A DNA stretch of 20,456 nt, from NCBI GenBank assembly GCA_023230985.1, contig JALNWH010000026.1, forward strand, positions 1 to 20,456, read 5' to 3'. The notes under the pieces are model-generated. The model saw only the letters and a program-made list of their open reading frames with translations. It ran no database searches and was not told the origin of the DNA. The position numbers and the translations under genes were made by a program. Positions 1 to 8,681 of the stretch are shown here, in pieces (the first letter of the stretch is position 1; every line of letters begins with the position of its first letter). The stretch is from Bacillota bacterium (GTDB lineage: Bacteria > Bacillota > Clostridia > Lutisporales > Lutisporaceae).

Positions 1-218
1 AGATAGAAGATAAATCCAGAGTAATACCCAATGGAATAGATAGATATTGATTGGAAAATAAATATTAAGAATGTACGATTCCCATTGATAAACAAATAAG
101 ATTAGTATATGCAGGACAAATAAGTGACAATAAAAATATAGAAGCTACTATAAAAGCCTGCAAATTACTGATGGGACAGGGTTATGATATAATTTATTGT
201 AATACTATAAAAACTTAG
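1..218 (+). pseudogene. Remnant of a GT4-family glycosyltransferase (C-terminal part)
   Basis: One reading frame from base 3 gives IEDKSRVIPNGIDRY, a stop (TGA 48-50), a short stretch, a second stop (TAA 66-68), then RLVYAGQISDNKNIEATIKA and onward to TAG at 216-218. The VIPNGID and LVYAGQIS..KN pieces are typical of the linker and start of the nucleotide-sugar-binding domain of GT4 (GT-B fold) glycosyltransferases. The frame is the same before and after the stops, so the damage is by in-frame stops. The protein also ends far too early, before the usual glutamate-containing sugar-nucleotide motif. The 5' part lies outside the window. The gene is almost certainly dead. It once belonged to the same glycan locus as the polymerase that starts 8 bases later. 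Confidence 0.75.
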
Positions 219-226
219 GAGCAATA

Positions 227-1513
227 ATGATAAATATAAGTATAAAACCAAAAAAAATGATGCTTTTCGTGGTACTTTTATTAAGTATTTTTCCATCAAT
301 TAAAATAGGTTCTTTTGGAATGCCGGTATTATATTTATTTTTACCCATCGGAGTATTGATGTTTTTAACTATGATTTTTGGGTGGACAAAGGTACCAAGA
401 GTTATAAAGTATTTATTAGTACTGATGGTGTTAATTATTATAGAAATTTTTTTATCGGCAATGATTGGGACAATAAGTAATTATGGTAGGTTTATTTTTC
501 CTACTGATATAATTCAATATGTGGCAAGATTTTTATGTTTTATATCTTTTGCTATTGTTTTTTATTATGGTAAAGTTGATAGAGATACTTTTATAAAATA
601 TTTTTTGATAGTTTTAAATATTGGAATGTTGATAGGATTATTACAATGGATACCATGGCTCGGAAGGGTGTTTTTTATAAAACTATATCCATTTAGGGAT
701 GGTAGTTTACAATTATCTCAATTAAATAGAAGCTTAGGTAATCTTAGAATGCATGGGGTAGCTCAAATGGCTACTGGTAATGGAGGGCTTGCATCTTTTT
801 TTTTCATTTTTGCCTGTTCGATTTATAAATACTATAAAAAACATAAAAAAGCTTCCTCTTTATTAATGATATTGTCAGTAGTAAACATTTTTGCAAGTAT
901 GGCAAGAGCCGGACTGTTAGCTTTGGTATTTGGAATTTTTCTATTTTATATCTTATCAATGCATATTAATAGTAAAAACTTAAAACCTACTTTATATATG
1001 ATTTTATTAATACTTTTTGTATTAGGAGTTAGTTGGGTCTTATATATAAGAGGTAATCCATTTATTGAAATGACCGTATTTAGATGGAATAGATTATTTG
1101 AGACAAAAGGGGGAGGGCGGATAGATCAATTGAAGTATTTTCTATCATTATTTAAAAATGGATATCATTATATTTTTGGATTATCTAAGGCATTTATAAA
1201 TAAAAGCGAAATATCTTATGGAGTAGAAATAGAACCACTAAATATTTTTGTTACTTATGGTGTGTCTGGTTTTATTTTACAATATTCTTTGATATTAGGG
1301 TTATTAATATATTTCTTTAAAAATATTAATAATGCAAACAATGAAAAGGCATCTTTAGCCTTGTTGGTATCATCCTTTGTAGGATTATTTAGCTATCAAG
1401 TCTTTTCCATCGGATACTATTTTTTTAGAGAAATACACGTCGGTTTATTTCCTTGGATATTGATGGGAGTAGCGATTGGGGTTTTTGAGAGGGAAAAAAT
1501 TGAATCATTTTAA
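227..1513 (+). CDS. Wzy-like O-antigen/capsule polymerase, multi-pass membrane protein
   Basis: This 428-residue protein is almost entirely hydrophobic, with about ten or eleven membrane-spanning stretches (for example residues 12-50, 60-80, 98-118, 190-240, 256-276 and near 340-425). A larger polar loop lies around 150-190 and contains arginines and the RMHGVAQMATGNGG stretch. This layout, the length and the position beside a flippase and glycosyltransferases fit a Wzy-type polymerase, which joins undecaprenyl-linked repeat units on the outer face of the membrane. Wzy proteins share little sequence, so the call rests on topology and context. An O-antigen-ligase-like protein (same superfamily) is the alternative. 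AGGAG at 217-221 sits just before ATG 227. No other polymerase is visible in the window. Confidence 0.7.
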   Translation: MINISIKPKKMMLFVVLLLSIFPSIKIGSFGMPVLYLFLPIGVLMFLTMIFGWTKVPRVIKYLLVLMVLIIIEIFLSAMIGTISNYGRFIFPTDIIQYVARFLCFISFAIVFYYGKVDRDTFIKYFLIVLNIGMLIGLLQWIPWLGRVFFIKLYPFRDGSLQLSQLNRSLGNLRMHGVAQMATGNGGLASFFFIFACSIYKYYKKHKKASSLLMILSVVNIFASMARAGLLALVFGIFLFYILSMHINSKNLKPTLYMILLILFVLGVSWVLYIRGNPFIEMTVFRWNRLFETKGGGRIDQLKYFLSLFKNGYHYIFGLSKAFINKSEISYGVEIEPLNIFVTYGVSGFILQYSLILGLLIYFFKNINNANNEKASLALLVSSFVGLFSYQVFSIGYYFFREIHVGLFPWILMGVAIGVFEREKIESF

Positions 1514-1571
1514 TAAACCGTTATTAAGTAGCGATAAATAATATTTAATTAGCATAATAAAGTGAGGGAAC

Positions 1572-2636
1572 ATGAAAATACTACATATTTTTAAAAATAC
1601 AAATAAAAAGTTTTATAAACCGTACATTGAATTTATAAACAAAAATTTTATTTTAAAGGATCATAAATTTATGATAGAAGTTTATAATAACTCTGTAAGC
1701 ATAGATAAAATAAGCAATGTAGAATATATAAGAAAAAAGGATTATTTTAAATTAATTTTGAAAATGTATAAAGCAGATAAAATTATTCTCCATTCTTTAA
1801 TGTCGCCTAGGATAATGATACTTCTTTTTCTTCAACCCTGGTTTTTAAAAAAATGCTATTGGGTTGTATGGGGTGCAGATTTATATTATTATAAAGAGCC
1901 AAGAATGTCTTTAAGAAAAAAAATACATGAATCTATGAGAAAACTTGTAATAAAAAATATGGGGAATGTATGCACCTTAGTTAAAGGAGATTATGATTTA
2001 GCTAAAAAGTGGTATGGAGTAAAAGGAGGGTACTTTAAAGCAGCATATGTTAGTGATAAGGGAATAAAATCTAGAAACAAAATTATAAGCAACCTTAATT
2101 ATCTCAGTTTAAAAAATGATAAGGTAAGGGTCATAGTTGGAAATTCAGCCACACCTACAAATAATCACATTGAAGTTTTTAATATTTTAAAAAAGTTCAA
2201 AGATGAAAATATAGAAATAGTATGTCCTTTATCTTATGGTGATATGAAATACGCAAAAAGAATAAAGGATTATGGATATAGTTTATTTAAAAATAAACTT
2301 ATTTCATTGGATACTTTTATGGACATGGAAGATTATATGTTGTATTTAAGCAAAATAGATATAGGAATTTTTAATAATAACAGGCAACAAGGAATGGGAA
2401 ATATATTTTCAATGTTACATTTAGGAAAGAAGGTTTATATTCGTAATGATACAACGATGTGGGAAGAAATTATTAAGTATAGACAATTAGTTGTTTTTGA
2501 TATTAAGGAAATTGAAAAAATGGATTTTGAAAGGTTTAAACAATTAGATACTATAATTGCAAAAGAGAATATGAGAAAATGCAAGGAAAGTAGTAATAGT
2601 AATCATGCGAAGGAAATATGGACTAAGATATTTTAA
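1572..2636 (+). CDS. WecF-like 4-acylamino-4,6-dideoxyhexose transferase (GT56)
   Basis: The 354-residue protein matches the layout of the WecF/RffT family (GT56), whose E. coli member moves Fuc4NAc from its dTDP donor onto lipid II of enterobacterial common antigen and is about 360 residues long. Family-like motifs are WVVWGADLY at residues 97-105, VGNSATPTNNHIEVF at 189-203, and IGIFNNNRQQGMGN at 264-277. The RQQG block is very characteristic. The N-terminus has no membrane segment, so the enzyme likely works at the cytoplasmic face. The donor here is inferred to be a dTDP-4-amino sugar, because rmlA, rmlB and a sugar 4-aminotransferase lie downstream. GAGGG precedes ATG 1572. Confidence 0.82.
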   Translation: MKILHIFKNTNKKFYKPYIEFINKNFILKDHKFMIEVYNNSVSIDKISNVEYIRKKDYFKLILKMYKADKIILHSLMSPRIMILLFLQPWFLKKCYWVVWGADLYYYKEPRMSLRKKIHESMRKLVIKNMGNVCTLVKGDYDLAKKWYGVKGGYFKAAYVSDKGIKSRNKIISNLNYLSLKNDKVRVIVGNSATPTNNHIEVFNILKKFKDENIEIVCPLSYGDMKYAKRIKDYGYSLFKNKLISLDTFMDMEDYMLYLSKIDIGIFNNNRQQGMGNIFSMLHLGKKVYIRNDTTMWEEIIKYRQLVVFDIKEIEKMDFERFKQLDTIIAKENMRKCKESSNSNHAKEIWTKIF

Positions 2637-2656
2637 AGTTAATAGGAGAATAATAA

Positions 2657-4123
2657 ATGACACAAAATAATCATACAAAAACAAAAGTCCTATCCTCTTT
2701 CCTTTGGAAGTTCATGGAGAGGGGTGGGACACAGGGAATTCAATTTATAGTTCAGATAGTACTGGCACGATTATTATTACCGGAGGATTACGGTATAATT
2801 GCTTTAGTCGTTGTTTTTACTTCTATCGCCGGTGTATTTGTTCAAAGCGGGCTGAATACAGCACTTATTCAAAAAAAAGATGCTGATGAAATAGATTTTT
2901 CTTCAGTATTTTATTTAAGTTTGTTTTTGGCATGTTCATTATATATAATTTTGTTTTTTACCGCACCTTTTATAGCAGCCTTTTATAAGATGCCACAAAT
3001 AACATCGGTATTTAGAGTTCTGTCTATTACATTGATTTTTGGTGCGTTTAATTCAATTCAAAATGCTATAATTTCTCGGAAATTGCAGTTTAAAAGGTTA
3101 TTTTTTAGTAGTACAGGTGCTATTTTGATATCTGGCATGGTGGGTATATTTATGGCTTATTCGGGTTTTGGTGTATGGGCTTTAGTTGCTCAACAAATAG
3201 CTAATAGGTTTATGGTTATGATGATTCTTTGGTTTACAGTGAAATGGCGGCCACATTTGGTTTTTTCCTTTAATAGGGTTAAAAGTTTATTTTCATTTGG
3301 GTGGAAGTTACTGATGTCCGGACTGTTAAATACTGTTTATAATGATTTATATAGCCTTATTATTGGAAGGATTTATGAGCCTGCAATGTTAGGTTTTTAT
3401 AATAGAGGTCAGCAATTTCCAAAGGTTATAGTGTCTAATTTTGATGGAACGATACAATCAGTTATGCTTCCGGTTTTGTCTTCACAACAAGATAACAGGA
3501 TAAAAGTAAAAAACATGATGAGGCGAGGAATAATTACCAGTTCTTTTGTCATATTTCCGGCTATGATTGGTTTGATAGTTACAGCGGAGCCAGTTGTTAA
3601 ACTTTTACTTACAGATAAATGGCTACCAAGTGTGCCTTTTTTACAAATATACTGTGTTATATATATGCTAATGCCTATACATACCTCTAATTTACAGGCT
3701 ATAAATGCGTTAGGACGTAGCGATATATTTTTGAAATTGGAGATTATTAAGAAAGTCTTAGGGCTTATAATATTAATAATTACTGTCCAATATGGTGTTT
3801 ATGCTATTGCTTTTGGGGGGATTTTAAGCGGAATATTATCATCTTTTATAAATGCCTATCCGAACAAACAACTTCTAAACTATAGTTATAAAGAGCAATG
3901 GAATGATATTATGCCTTCACTAGTATTATCAGTTATAATGGGAATTGTAGTGTATAGCATTAAATTGTTAAGTATGCCGATTACGATTTTATTATTTGTA
4001 CAAATGTTTACAGGAGTTGTTACATACGTAGGTATGGCTAAATTATTTAAACTTAAATGTTTTAATTATTTGTTAAATACCTTATCGGATACATTTTTAA
4101 AAAGGAAAAAAGAAGCGATATGA
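2657..4123 (+). CDS. WzxC-like polysaccharide flippase (MOP superfamily)
   Basis: The 488-residue membrane protein has the pattern of the Wzx/WzxC group: an N-terminal amphipathic start (SFLWKFMERGGTQGIQF), then QIVLARLLLPEDYG near residues 34-47, and about twelve to fourteen hydrophobic segments to the end. The LARLL.PEDYG motif is shared by lipopolysaccharide-biosynthesis proteins of this family. Such proteins move undecaprenyl-diphosphate-linked repeat units across the membrane for Wzy-dependent polymerisation, and a Wzy-like gene lies two genes upstream. AGGAG at 2644-2648 gives good spacing to ATG 2657. The stop overlaps an ATG that opens a 17-codon reading frame (4120-4173), possibly the stub of a lost coupled gene. 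Confidence 0.9.
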   Translation: MTQNNHTKTKVLSSFLWKFMERGGTQGIQFIVQIVLARLLLPEDYGIIALVVVFTSIAGVFVQSGLNTALIQKKDADEIDFSSVFYLSLFLACSLYIILFFTAPFIAAFYKMPQITSVFRVLSITLIFGAFNSIQNAIISRKLQFKRLFFSSTGAILISGMVGIFMAYSGFGVWALVAQQIANRFMVMMILWFTVKWRPHLVFSFNRVKSLFSFGWKLLMSGLLNTVYNDLYSLIIGRIYEPAMLGFYNRGQQFPKVIVSNFDGTIQSVMLPVLSSQQDNRIKVKNMMRRGIITSSFVIFPAMIGLIVTAEPVVKLLLTDKWLPSVPFLQIYCVIYMLMPIHTSNLQAINALGRSDIFLKLEIIKKVLGLIILIITVQYGVYAIAFGGILSGILSSFINAYPNKQLLNYSYKEQWNDIMPSLVLSVIMGIVVYSIKLLSMPITILLFVQMFTGVVTYVGMAKLFKLKCFNYLLNTLSDTFLKRKKEAI

Positions 4124-4173
4124 TTAGACGATTAGTAGATTTATCATTTCTAAGTAAAGGGATATTATTTTAA
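4120..4173 (+). pseudogene. Possible 5' stub of a lost gene after the flippase
   Basis: An ATG at 4120 overlaps the flippase stop (ATGA arrangement) and opens a 17-codon frame reading MIRRLVDLSFLSKGILF before TAA. Such overlaps usually mark translationally coupled operon genes. The very short product, followed by about 75 bases of non-coding AT-rich sequence, suggests the start of a gene whose body has been deleted. The peptide is too short to assign to a family. It may equally be a chance frame. Confidence 0.25.
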
Positions 4174-4249
4174 TTATTCAATTATTAAACTTTTTCATAC
4201 AACCTTTAAGTATGCTGCTATAGAATTTAAATAAAAAAGAGGTGGAGAT

Positions 4250-4924
4250 ATGATTTTAGGGGTATATGGAATGGGTGGGCTTGGCCTTGAAATATATGAA
4301 TTTGCTTTAAAACTCAATAATAGAAAGAATAGGTGGAAAGATATACTTTTTATAGATGATACTAAGAAGACAGTTGTTAATGGAGAAATAAAACATTTTT
4401 CATTTGAAGACATAAAGGATACATATTCTAAAAGTGAATTAGAAATAGTTATAGCACAAGGAGAACCTTTATATAGAGAATTAATATATGATAAAGTTAA
4501 ACTTTTTGATTATCAGTTAGCAACACTTTTGCATCCTAATTTTTATATAAATTCAAGTTTAATTATAAAATCGGGTGTTATAATAAATAGCAATATGGTT
4601 ACTGTTTCACCTGAGGTAATCATTGGACATAATACGTTAATACAACCATTTGTCACCATTGGTCATAACACAAAAATTGGAGAAAACTGTGTCGTATCTG
4701 CATTTTCTTCTATTGCGGGTGATTGCCATATAGGTGATAATGTTTATATAGGGATGCATGTTGCAATAAAAGAAAAAACTGTAATTGGAGATAATGCAAT
4801 AATTGGCATGGGTTCTATGGTGACAAGAAATGTACCAAATAATCATACTGTTTTTTTACAAAACACAAGAATGGTAGAACATGAAAAGGGGACGAAAGTG
4901 TTTAATAATAGTAAAGACAAGTAG
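4250..4924 (+). CDS. PglD/NeuD-like sugar acetyltransferase (left-handed beta helix)
   Basis: The 224-residue protein has the two-part layout of the PglD/NeuD family. An N-terminal Rossmann-like part starts with MILGVYGMGGLGLEIYEFA, the glycine-rich loop that in this family binds the nucleotide sugar. A C-terminal left-handed beta helix of hexapeptide repeats runs from about residue 105 to 200 (IIGHNT, TIGHNTKIG, IGDNVYIG, VIGDNAIIG). His139 in TIGHN fits the family's catalytic histidine position. Members N- or O-acetylate nucleotide-linked amino sugars or sialic acids using acetyl-CoA. This is one of two such genes here; the other is at 10867. Which substrate each uses cannot be read from sequence. 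A GAGGTGGAG Shine-Dalgarno sequence lies just before ATG 4250. Confidence 0.8.
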   Translation: MILGVYGMGGLGLEIYEFALKLNNRKNRWKDILFIDDTKKTVVNGEIKHFSFEDIKDTYSKSELEIVIAQGEPLYRELIYDKVKLFDYQLATLLHPNFYINSSLIIKSGVIINSNMVTVSPEVIIGHNTLIQPFVTIGHNTKIGENCVVSAFSSIAGDCHIGDNVYIGMHVAIKEKTVIGDNAIIGMGSMVTRNVPNNHTVFLQNTRMVEHEKGTKVFNNSKDK

Positions 4925-4992
4925 GACTTTTCAATATCTCAATTAAAATCCTATACATAAAACTTTTATATAATTATTTAGGAAGAAAAATT

Positions 4993-5433
4993 ATGTTTAA
5001 TTTAGAAATCAAAACTTTTATATCGTCTTTATTATCGTCAAATATGTATACGATAAAATCTGAAAAAAAGCTAATTGTCATTGATCCTTTTGTATCAGTT
5101 GAACTTCTAGATTACATAGAAGGTAATTTATTAACTGTAGATTACATAATACTCACACATGAGCACTATGATCATATAAGTGGTGTAAACTGGTTAAAAG
5201 ATAAATTCAATACTAAAGTTATATGTAATGATAAATGTGCTGAAGCAATAATAAATCCTGCGCTTAATTTTTCAAAGTATTTCAACATATTATTTGAGTT
5301 AATGCCAAAGGGAAAAGGTACTAATATACCTAAGGAGATTGTGCCCTATTCCTGTTTTTCAGATATAACCTTTAAAGATAATATGACCATTGATTGGGTA
5401 GAAAATAAATTCCTATATTCAAGAATCTATTAA
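4993..5433 (+). pseudogene. Metallo-beta-lactamase-fold hydrolase, 3'-truncated and fused to foreign sequence
   Basis: The start is sound (AGGAA before ATG 4993). The first ~140 residues are a metallo-beta-lactamase fold: a beta-rich N-terminus, IVIDPF at 28-33, and the metal-binding THEHYDH motif with His56, His58, Asp60 and His61. Full MBL proteins continue to 200-260 residues and carry further histidine/aspartate ligands. Here homology-like sequence stops near residue 136 (DWVENKF, about base 5410), and the last seven or so residues come from the next gene read in another frame. Without the later ligands it should be inactive. It may have acted in modification of the glycan or its precursors, but no substrate is visible. 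Confidence 0.75.
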
Positions 5434-6496
5434 AGAATCTGAAGAAGATATTAACAGGTTTTTAGAATTGGCAAACATTGATTATAGGTTCGAACTTGAA
5501 CAAACTAGTGAAACAAGTTCTATAGCGAAATTAAAATATTGTAATTATTCTAAAGAACTTTATGATGTGAAAGATATAGAGGCTAGTTTAAGCTGGGGTG
5601 AACGCAACTCCATTGCATTAGTACTATTTATGTATTATGCATTGCAAAGAAATGCTGATTTAATAATTTTAGATGATCCAATATCATCATTTGATAAAGA
5701 AAAAAAGTTTGCTATTTTATATAGATTGTTTAACATAAAAAAATCGGTGAAATCCTTCAAAGGTAAAACAGTTATGCTTCTTACACATGATCTTGAGCCT
5801 ATTATAGATTTAAAAACAAAGCAGTGTTTTGAGAAAACAAATGGGAAGCAAATAGCCATTGGTTGCGCTATAACTAACGAAGAAGGTTTATTTAAAGAGA
5901 TACTCTTAGATACGGAAAAAGATATTATGCCAACTATTATGATGTACAGATCAGATTATATGGACAAGGCGTCTGATATTGTTTTTAGAGTTGTGGCATT
6001 AAGATTGTACTTAGAGTATACAGAAGATGATTGCAAACATAAAAATATACCTTATAATATTTTATCATGTTTAATGAAATGTAAACCCCGCAGTGAGATT
6101 AATATGTTAGGAAATGGAACAATTAAAGAATCGGAGTTTGATAAGGGATGCACAGAAATACAAAGACTTTTAGATTGTGATGATTTTGATTATGAGTTTC
6201 TGGTAAAGAATGAGTTTTCAAAAGAAAAGATAATGGAAAAGTATAATAATGAAACGAATAGTTATAAAAAAATTCAGCTATTTAGGGCCTATTATAACAG
6301 TGATAAAAAAGATGAAAGAAAAGTTAATAAAGAGAATCCGGTGATTAAAAAATTTGTGGATGGAAGTTACCATATAGAAAATGATTATACTCACTGTTTG
6401 GATTATAGGAAATTTAATATAATACCTAATGATATAATGAATGAGGTAGATAAACTTATGGCTGAATTAGTAAATTACAATAAAAGTATGTTATAG
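5402..6496 (+). pseudogene. C-terminal part of an AAA_13/SMC-like ATPase, 5'-truncated
   Basis: An open frame runs from just after TAG 5399-5401 to 6496, about 364 codons. It holds the second half of an ABC/SMC-type ATPase: signature LSWGERNS (5588-5611), Walker B and D-loop LIILDDPISSFD (5660-5695), and the H-loop LLTHD (5777-5791). A charged, glutamate- and lysine-rich region follows. The Walker A P-loop and coiled coil that should come first are missing. There is no Shine-Dalgarno sequence at the first plausible start (TTG 5468). The LS.GE....AL pattern with DDPISS resembles the AAA_13 group, which includes PrrC-type and other defence-related ATPases. The fragment joins the truncated MBL gene at about 5400-5415, so it is most likely dead. 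Confidence 0.72.
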
Positions 6497-6545
6497 GTGT
6501 AAATATTCAATATCCTATAATAATAAAAGTTAGGAGGTGCAGTCT

Positions 6546-6860
6546 ATGGATATGTACAAAATTTTTATAGAAGCTATAAATACAAAAAGAATTGTAAGCT
6601 TAAAGTATGATTCGCACGAAAAAGGAATTATAATCAGATTATGCATACCTTTTGATTATGGAATATCTAGAAGGTATAAGGATGGAAAGGAAAGATATCA
6701 TTTATATAGCTTGAATGGACCTGAAGGTGCACACAATATTTCAATATTGCCTGAGCAAATACTTGAAATAGGGCTAACGAATGAACACTTTGATCCAGGA
6801 AATTATGTAACTTGGACACCTAATTGGATAGTAAAAAGAGACTGGAGAGAATATTCCTGA
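6546..6860 (+). CDS. Small WYL-like protein of unknown role
   Basis: The start is set by a perfect AGGAGG at 6532-6537 with eight bases to ATG 6546. A GTG at 6537 lies inside the Shine-Dalgarno sequence and is not credible as a start. The 104-residue protein begins with a short helix (MYKIFIEAINTKRIVSLKYD), then alternating beta-like stretches with a conserved-looking R.IP.DYG, YKDGKERYHLY.LNGPEG and ILPEQI..I segment, and ends FDP.....WTPNW. The pattern resembles a stand-alone WYL-type (Sm-like beta barrel) ligand-sensing domain, but similarity by eye is weak. It follows the ATPase remnant by 49 bases and may be its former partner. Unlike its two upstream neighbours it looks intact. Confidence 0.5.
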   Translation: MDMYKIFIEAINTKRIVSLKYDSHEKGIIIRLCIPFDYGISRRYKDGKERYHLYSLNGPEGAHNISILPEQILEIGLTNEHFDPGNYVTWTPNWIVKRDWREYS

Positions 6861-6888
6861 TTGTATAAAATTCAAATATATTTATAGT
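6861..6888 (+). promoter_or_regulatory. Possible promoter ahead of the WbqC-to-MurJ gene run
   Basis: TTGTAT at 6861-6866 and TATAGT at 6883-6888 are separated by 16 bases. They lie in the 120-base gap between the WYL-like gene and the WbqC-like gene, the natural place for a promoter driving the downstream run. The -35 match is poor and the gap is AT-rich, so chance is a real possibility. Confidence 0.25.
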
Positions 6889-6980
6889 ATAGGGTAAAAG
6901 GGTTTAGCTTAAATAGCCAAAAAATCAACATAAAGACTAAAATAAACTAATAGTTCTATTAAAAGAAAGTGAGTTTTTAA

Positions 6981-7679
6981 ATGAAAATAGCAATAATGCA
7001 ACCATACTTTTTCCCTTACATTGGGTATTGGCAGTTAATAAATGCAGTTGATAGGTTTGTAATATATGATGATGTGAATTATATTAATCGTGGATGGATT
7101 AATAGAAATAATATATTAGTGAATGGGAAAGCAAATTATATAAATATCAAAATGTATAAAGCTTCTCAAAATAAATTAATTAATGAAATATCCATTTTTG
7201 AAGATAAAGTTTATATTGAGAAATTATTGAAAACAATAAAAAATTCATATAAAAAAGCTCCATATTTTGAAGAGGTGTTTTCTAAAATAGAAGAAACCAT
7301 GAATAAAGATGAGATAAACTTATCTAGGTTTTTAACATATTCTATAAAACAAGTATGTGATTTTTTAAAGATTAATGCCCAAGTATTGCTATCATCTGAA
7401 ATAAAAAAAGACAATAATTTGCGAGGACAAGCCAAGATAATTGAAATTTGCAAAAAGCTAAATGCTACAAAATATATAAATGCTATTGGCGGTATAGAAC
7501 TGTATTCGCGTGAAGATTTTCAAAGAGAGGGCATAGAGTTAAAGTTTCTTAAAACAAATCCTTTTACCTATAAACAATATGAGAATGAATTCGTACCAAA
7601 TCTATCAATTATTGATGTAATGATGTTTAACTCTCATAGTGATATAAAAAAAATGTTAGATAATTACGAATTATTATAG
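6981..7679 (+). CDS. WbqC-family protein
   Basis: The 232-residue protein opens with MKIAIMQPYFFPYIGYWQLI, followed by D.FVIYDDVNYINRGWINRN. This is the signature of the WbqC-like family (PF08889), found in O-antigen and capsule loci. No biochemical function is firmly established for the family as far as I know. There is no signal peptide or membrane segment. Only nine bases separate its stop from the PLP-fold gene, so the two are probably co-translated. Its place at the head of the run that ends in dTDP-amino-sugar genes suggests a role in making or attaching a sugar substituent, but this is inference. GAAAGTGAG precedes ATG 6981. Confidence 0.8.
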   Translation: MKIAIMQPYFFPYIGYWQLINAVDRFVIYDDVNYINRGWINRNNILVNGKANYINIKMYKASQNKLINEISIFEDKVYIEKLLKTIKNSYKKAPYFEEVFSKIEETMNKDEINLSRFLTYSIKQVCDFLKINAQVLLSSEIKKDNNLRGQAKIIEICKKLNATKYINAIGGIELYSREDFQREGIELKFLKTNPFTYKQYENEFVPNLSIIDVMMFNSHSDIKKMLDNYELL

Positions 7680-7688
7680 GTGATATAA

Positions 7689-8639
7689 ATGAAAGAGATT
7701 GGCGGATATTTTGGTCTGGAACAATTTGTGGACAACGAATACTATAAAGATTTAATAAGGTTAAATACGGGGCGAAATGCGCTTTTATATATTTTAAAAG
7801 CAAAGAATATTCAAAAGATATATATTCCATATTATTTATGTGACTCTATAAGCAATATGTTAAAAATGCACGATTATAACTATGAATACTATCATATTGA
7901 TGCTGAATTTAATCCGATTTTTAATAAAAGCTTAGGTTTAAATGAAAGCATTTTTATTGTTAATTATTATGGGCAATTGACAATAGAAAAAATTAAAAAT
8001 TTTAAGAGCTTATATAAAAATGTTATTGTGGATAATACCCATGCCTTTTTTCAGAAACCTGTAGAAGAAATTGATACAATTTATTCTTGCAGAAAGTTTT
8101 TTGGAGTACCTGACGGTGCGTATGTATCAACTGATTCAATTTTGCATGAGGAACTGAAGATTGATATATCAAAAGGTAGGATGGATCACATATTAGGAAG
8201 ATATGAAGGAATTGCTTCTGAATATTACAGCGATTTTAAAAAGAACGATGAAATGTTTAAAACAATACCATTAAAATATATGTCTAAGCTAACAAGGAAT
8301 TTACTTGGTGCCATTGATTACGAAAAAGTTAAATCTATAAGAGATAAAAATTTTGCTTATTTAGATGATAGGCTTGGGGAAATTAATAGATTAAATCTTA
8401 TAAAGCCTGAAGGTTCTTTTGCATATCCGTTTTATTCAGAAAGTTCTGTAGAGCTTAGAAAAAGGTTAATAGAAAAAAAGATTTATATACCTACCCTATG
8501 GCCTAATGTATTGGAGGATATGCCGAAAGATAGTAATGAGTATGATTATGTGGCTAATATTTTACCTTTGCCATGTGATCAAAGGTATGAGGTCGAGGAT
8601 ATGAGGAGGGTTATTAAAAACATAAAAGTATTGCTATAA
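7689..8639 (+). CDS. PLP-dependent aminotransferase-fold protein, divergent DegT-like
   Basis: The 316-residue protein resembles a shortened, divergent member of the DegT/DnrJ/EryC1/StrS fold (usual length about 360-400). TGRNALLYIL (27-36) fits the cofactor-phosphate loop, IVDNTHAFF (113-121) supplies an aspartate (Asp115) in the position that pairs with the PLP ring nitrogen plus His118, and SCRKFFGVPDGAYV (133-146) supplies Lys136 in the position of the Schiff-base lysine. The key residues therefore look present. The reaction is unknown: it could aminate a keto-sugar or handle another amino or keto compound for the acyl group. It sits between the WbqC-like gene (9-base gap) and the first CitE-like gene (42-base gap). 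Confidence 0.65.
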   Translation: MKEIGGYFGLEQFVDNEYYKDLIRLNTGRNALLYILKAKNIQKIYIPYYLCDSISNMLKMHDYNYEYYHIDAEFNPIFNKSLGLNESIFIVNYYGQLTIEKIKNFKSLYKNVIVDNTHAFFQKPVEEIDTIYSCRKFFGVPDGAYVSTDSILHEELKIDISKGRMDHILGRYEGIASEYYSDFKKNDEMFKTIPLKYMSKLTRNLLGAIDYEKVKSIRDKNFAYLDDRLGEINRLNLIKPEGSFAYPFYSESSVELRKRLIEKKIYIPTLWPNVLEDMPKDSNEYDYVANILPLPCDQRYEVEDMRRVIKNIKVLL

Positions 8640-8681
8640 TTAATGAAAAATAAAAAACGATATTATTGATGGAGATTTATA

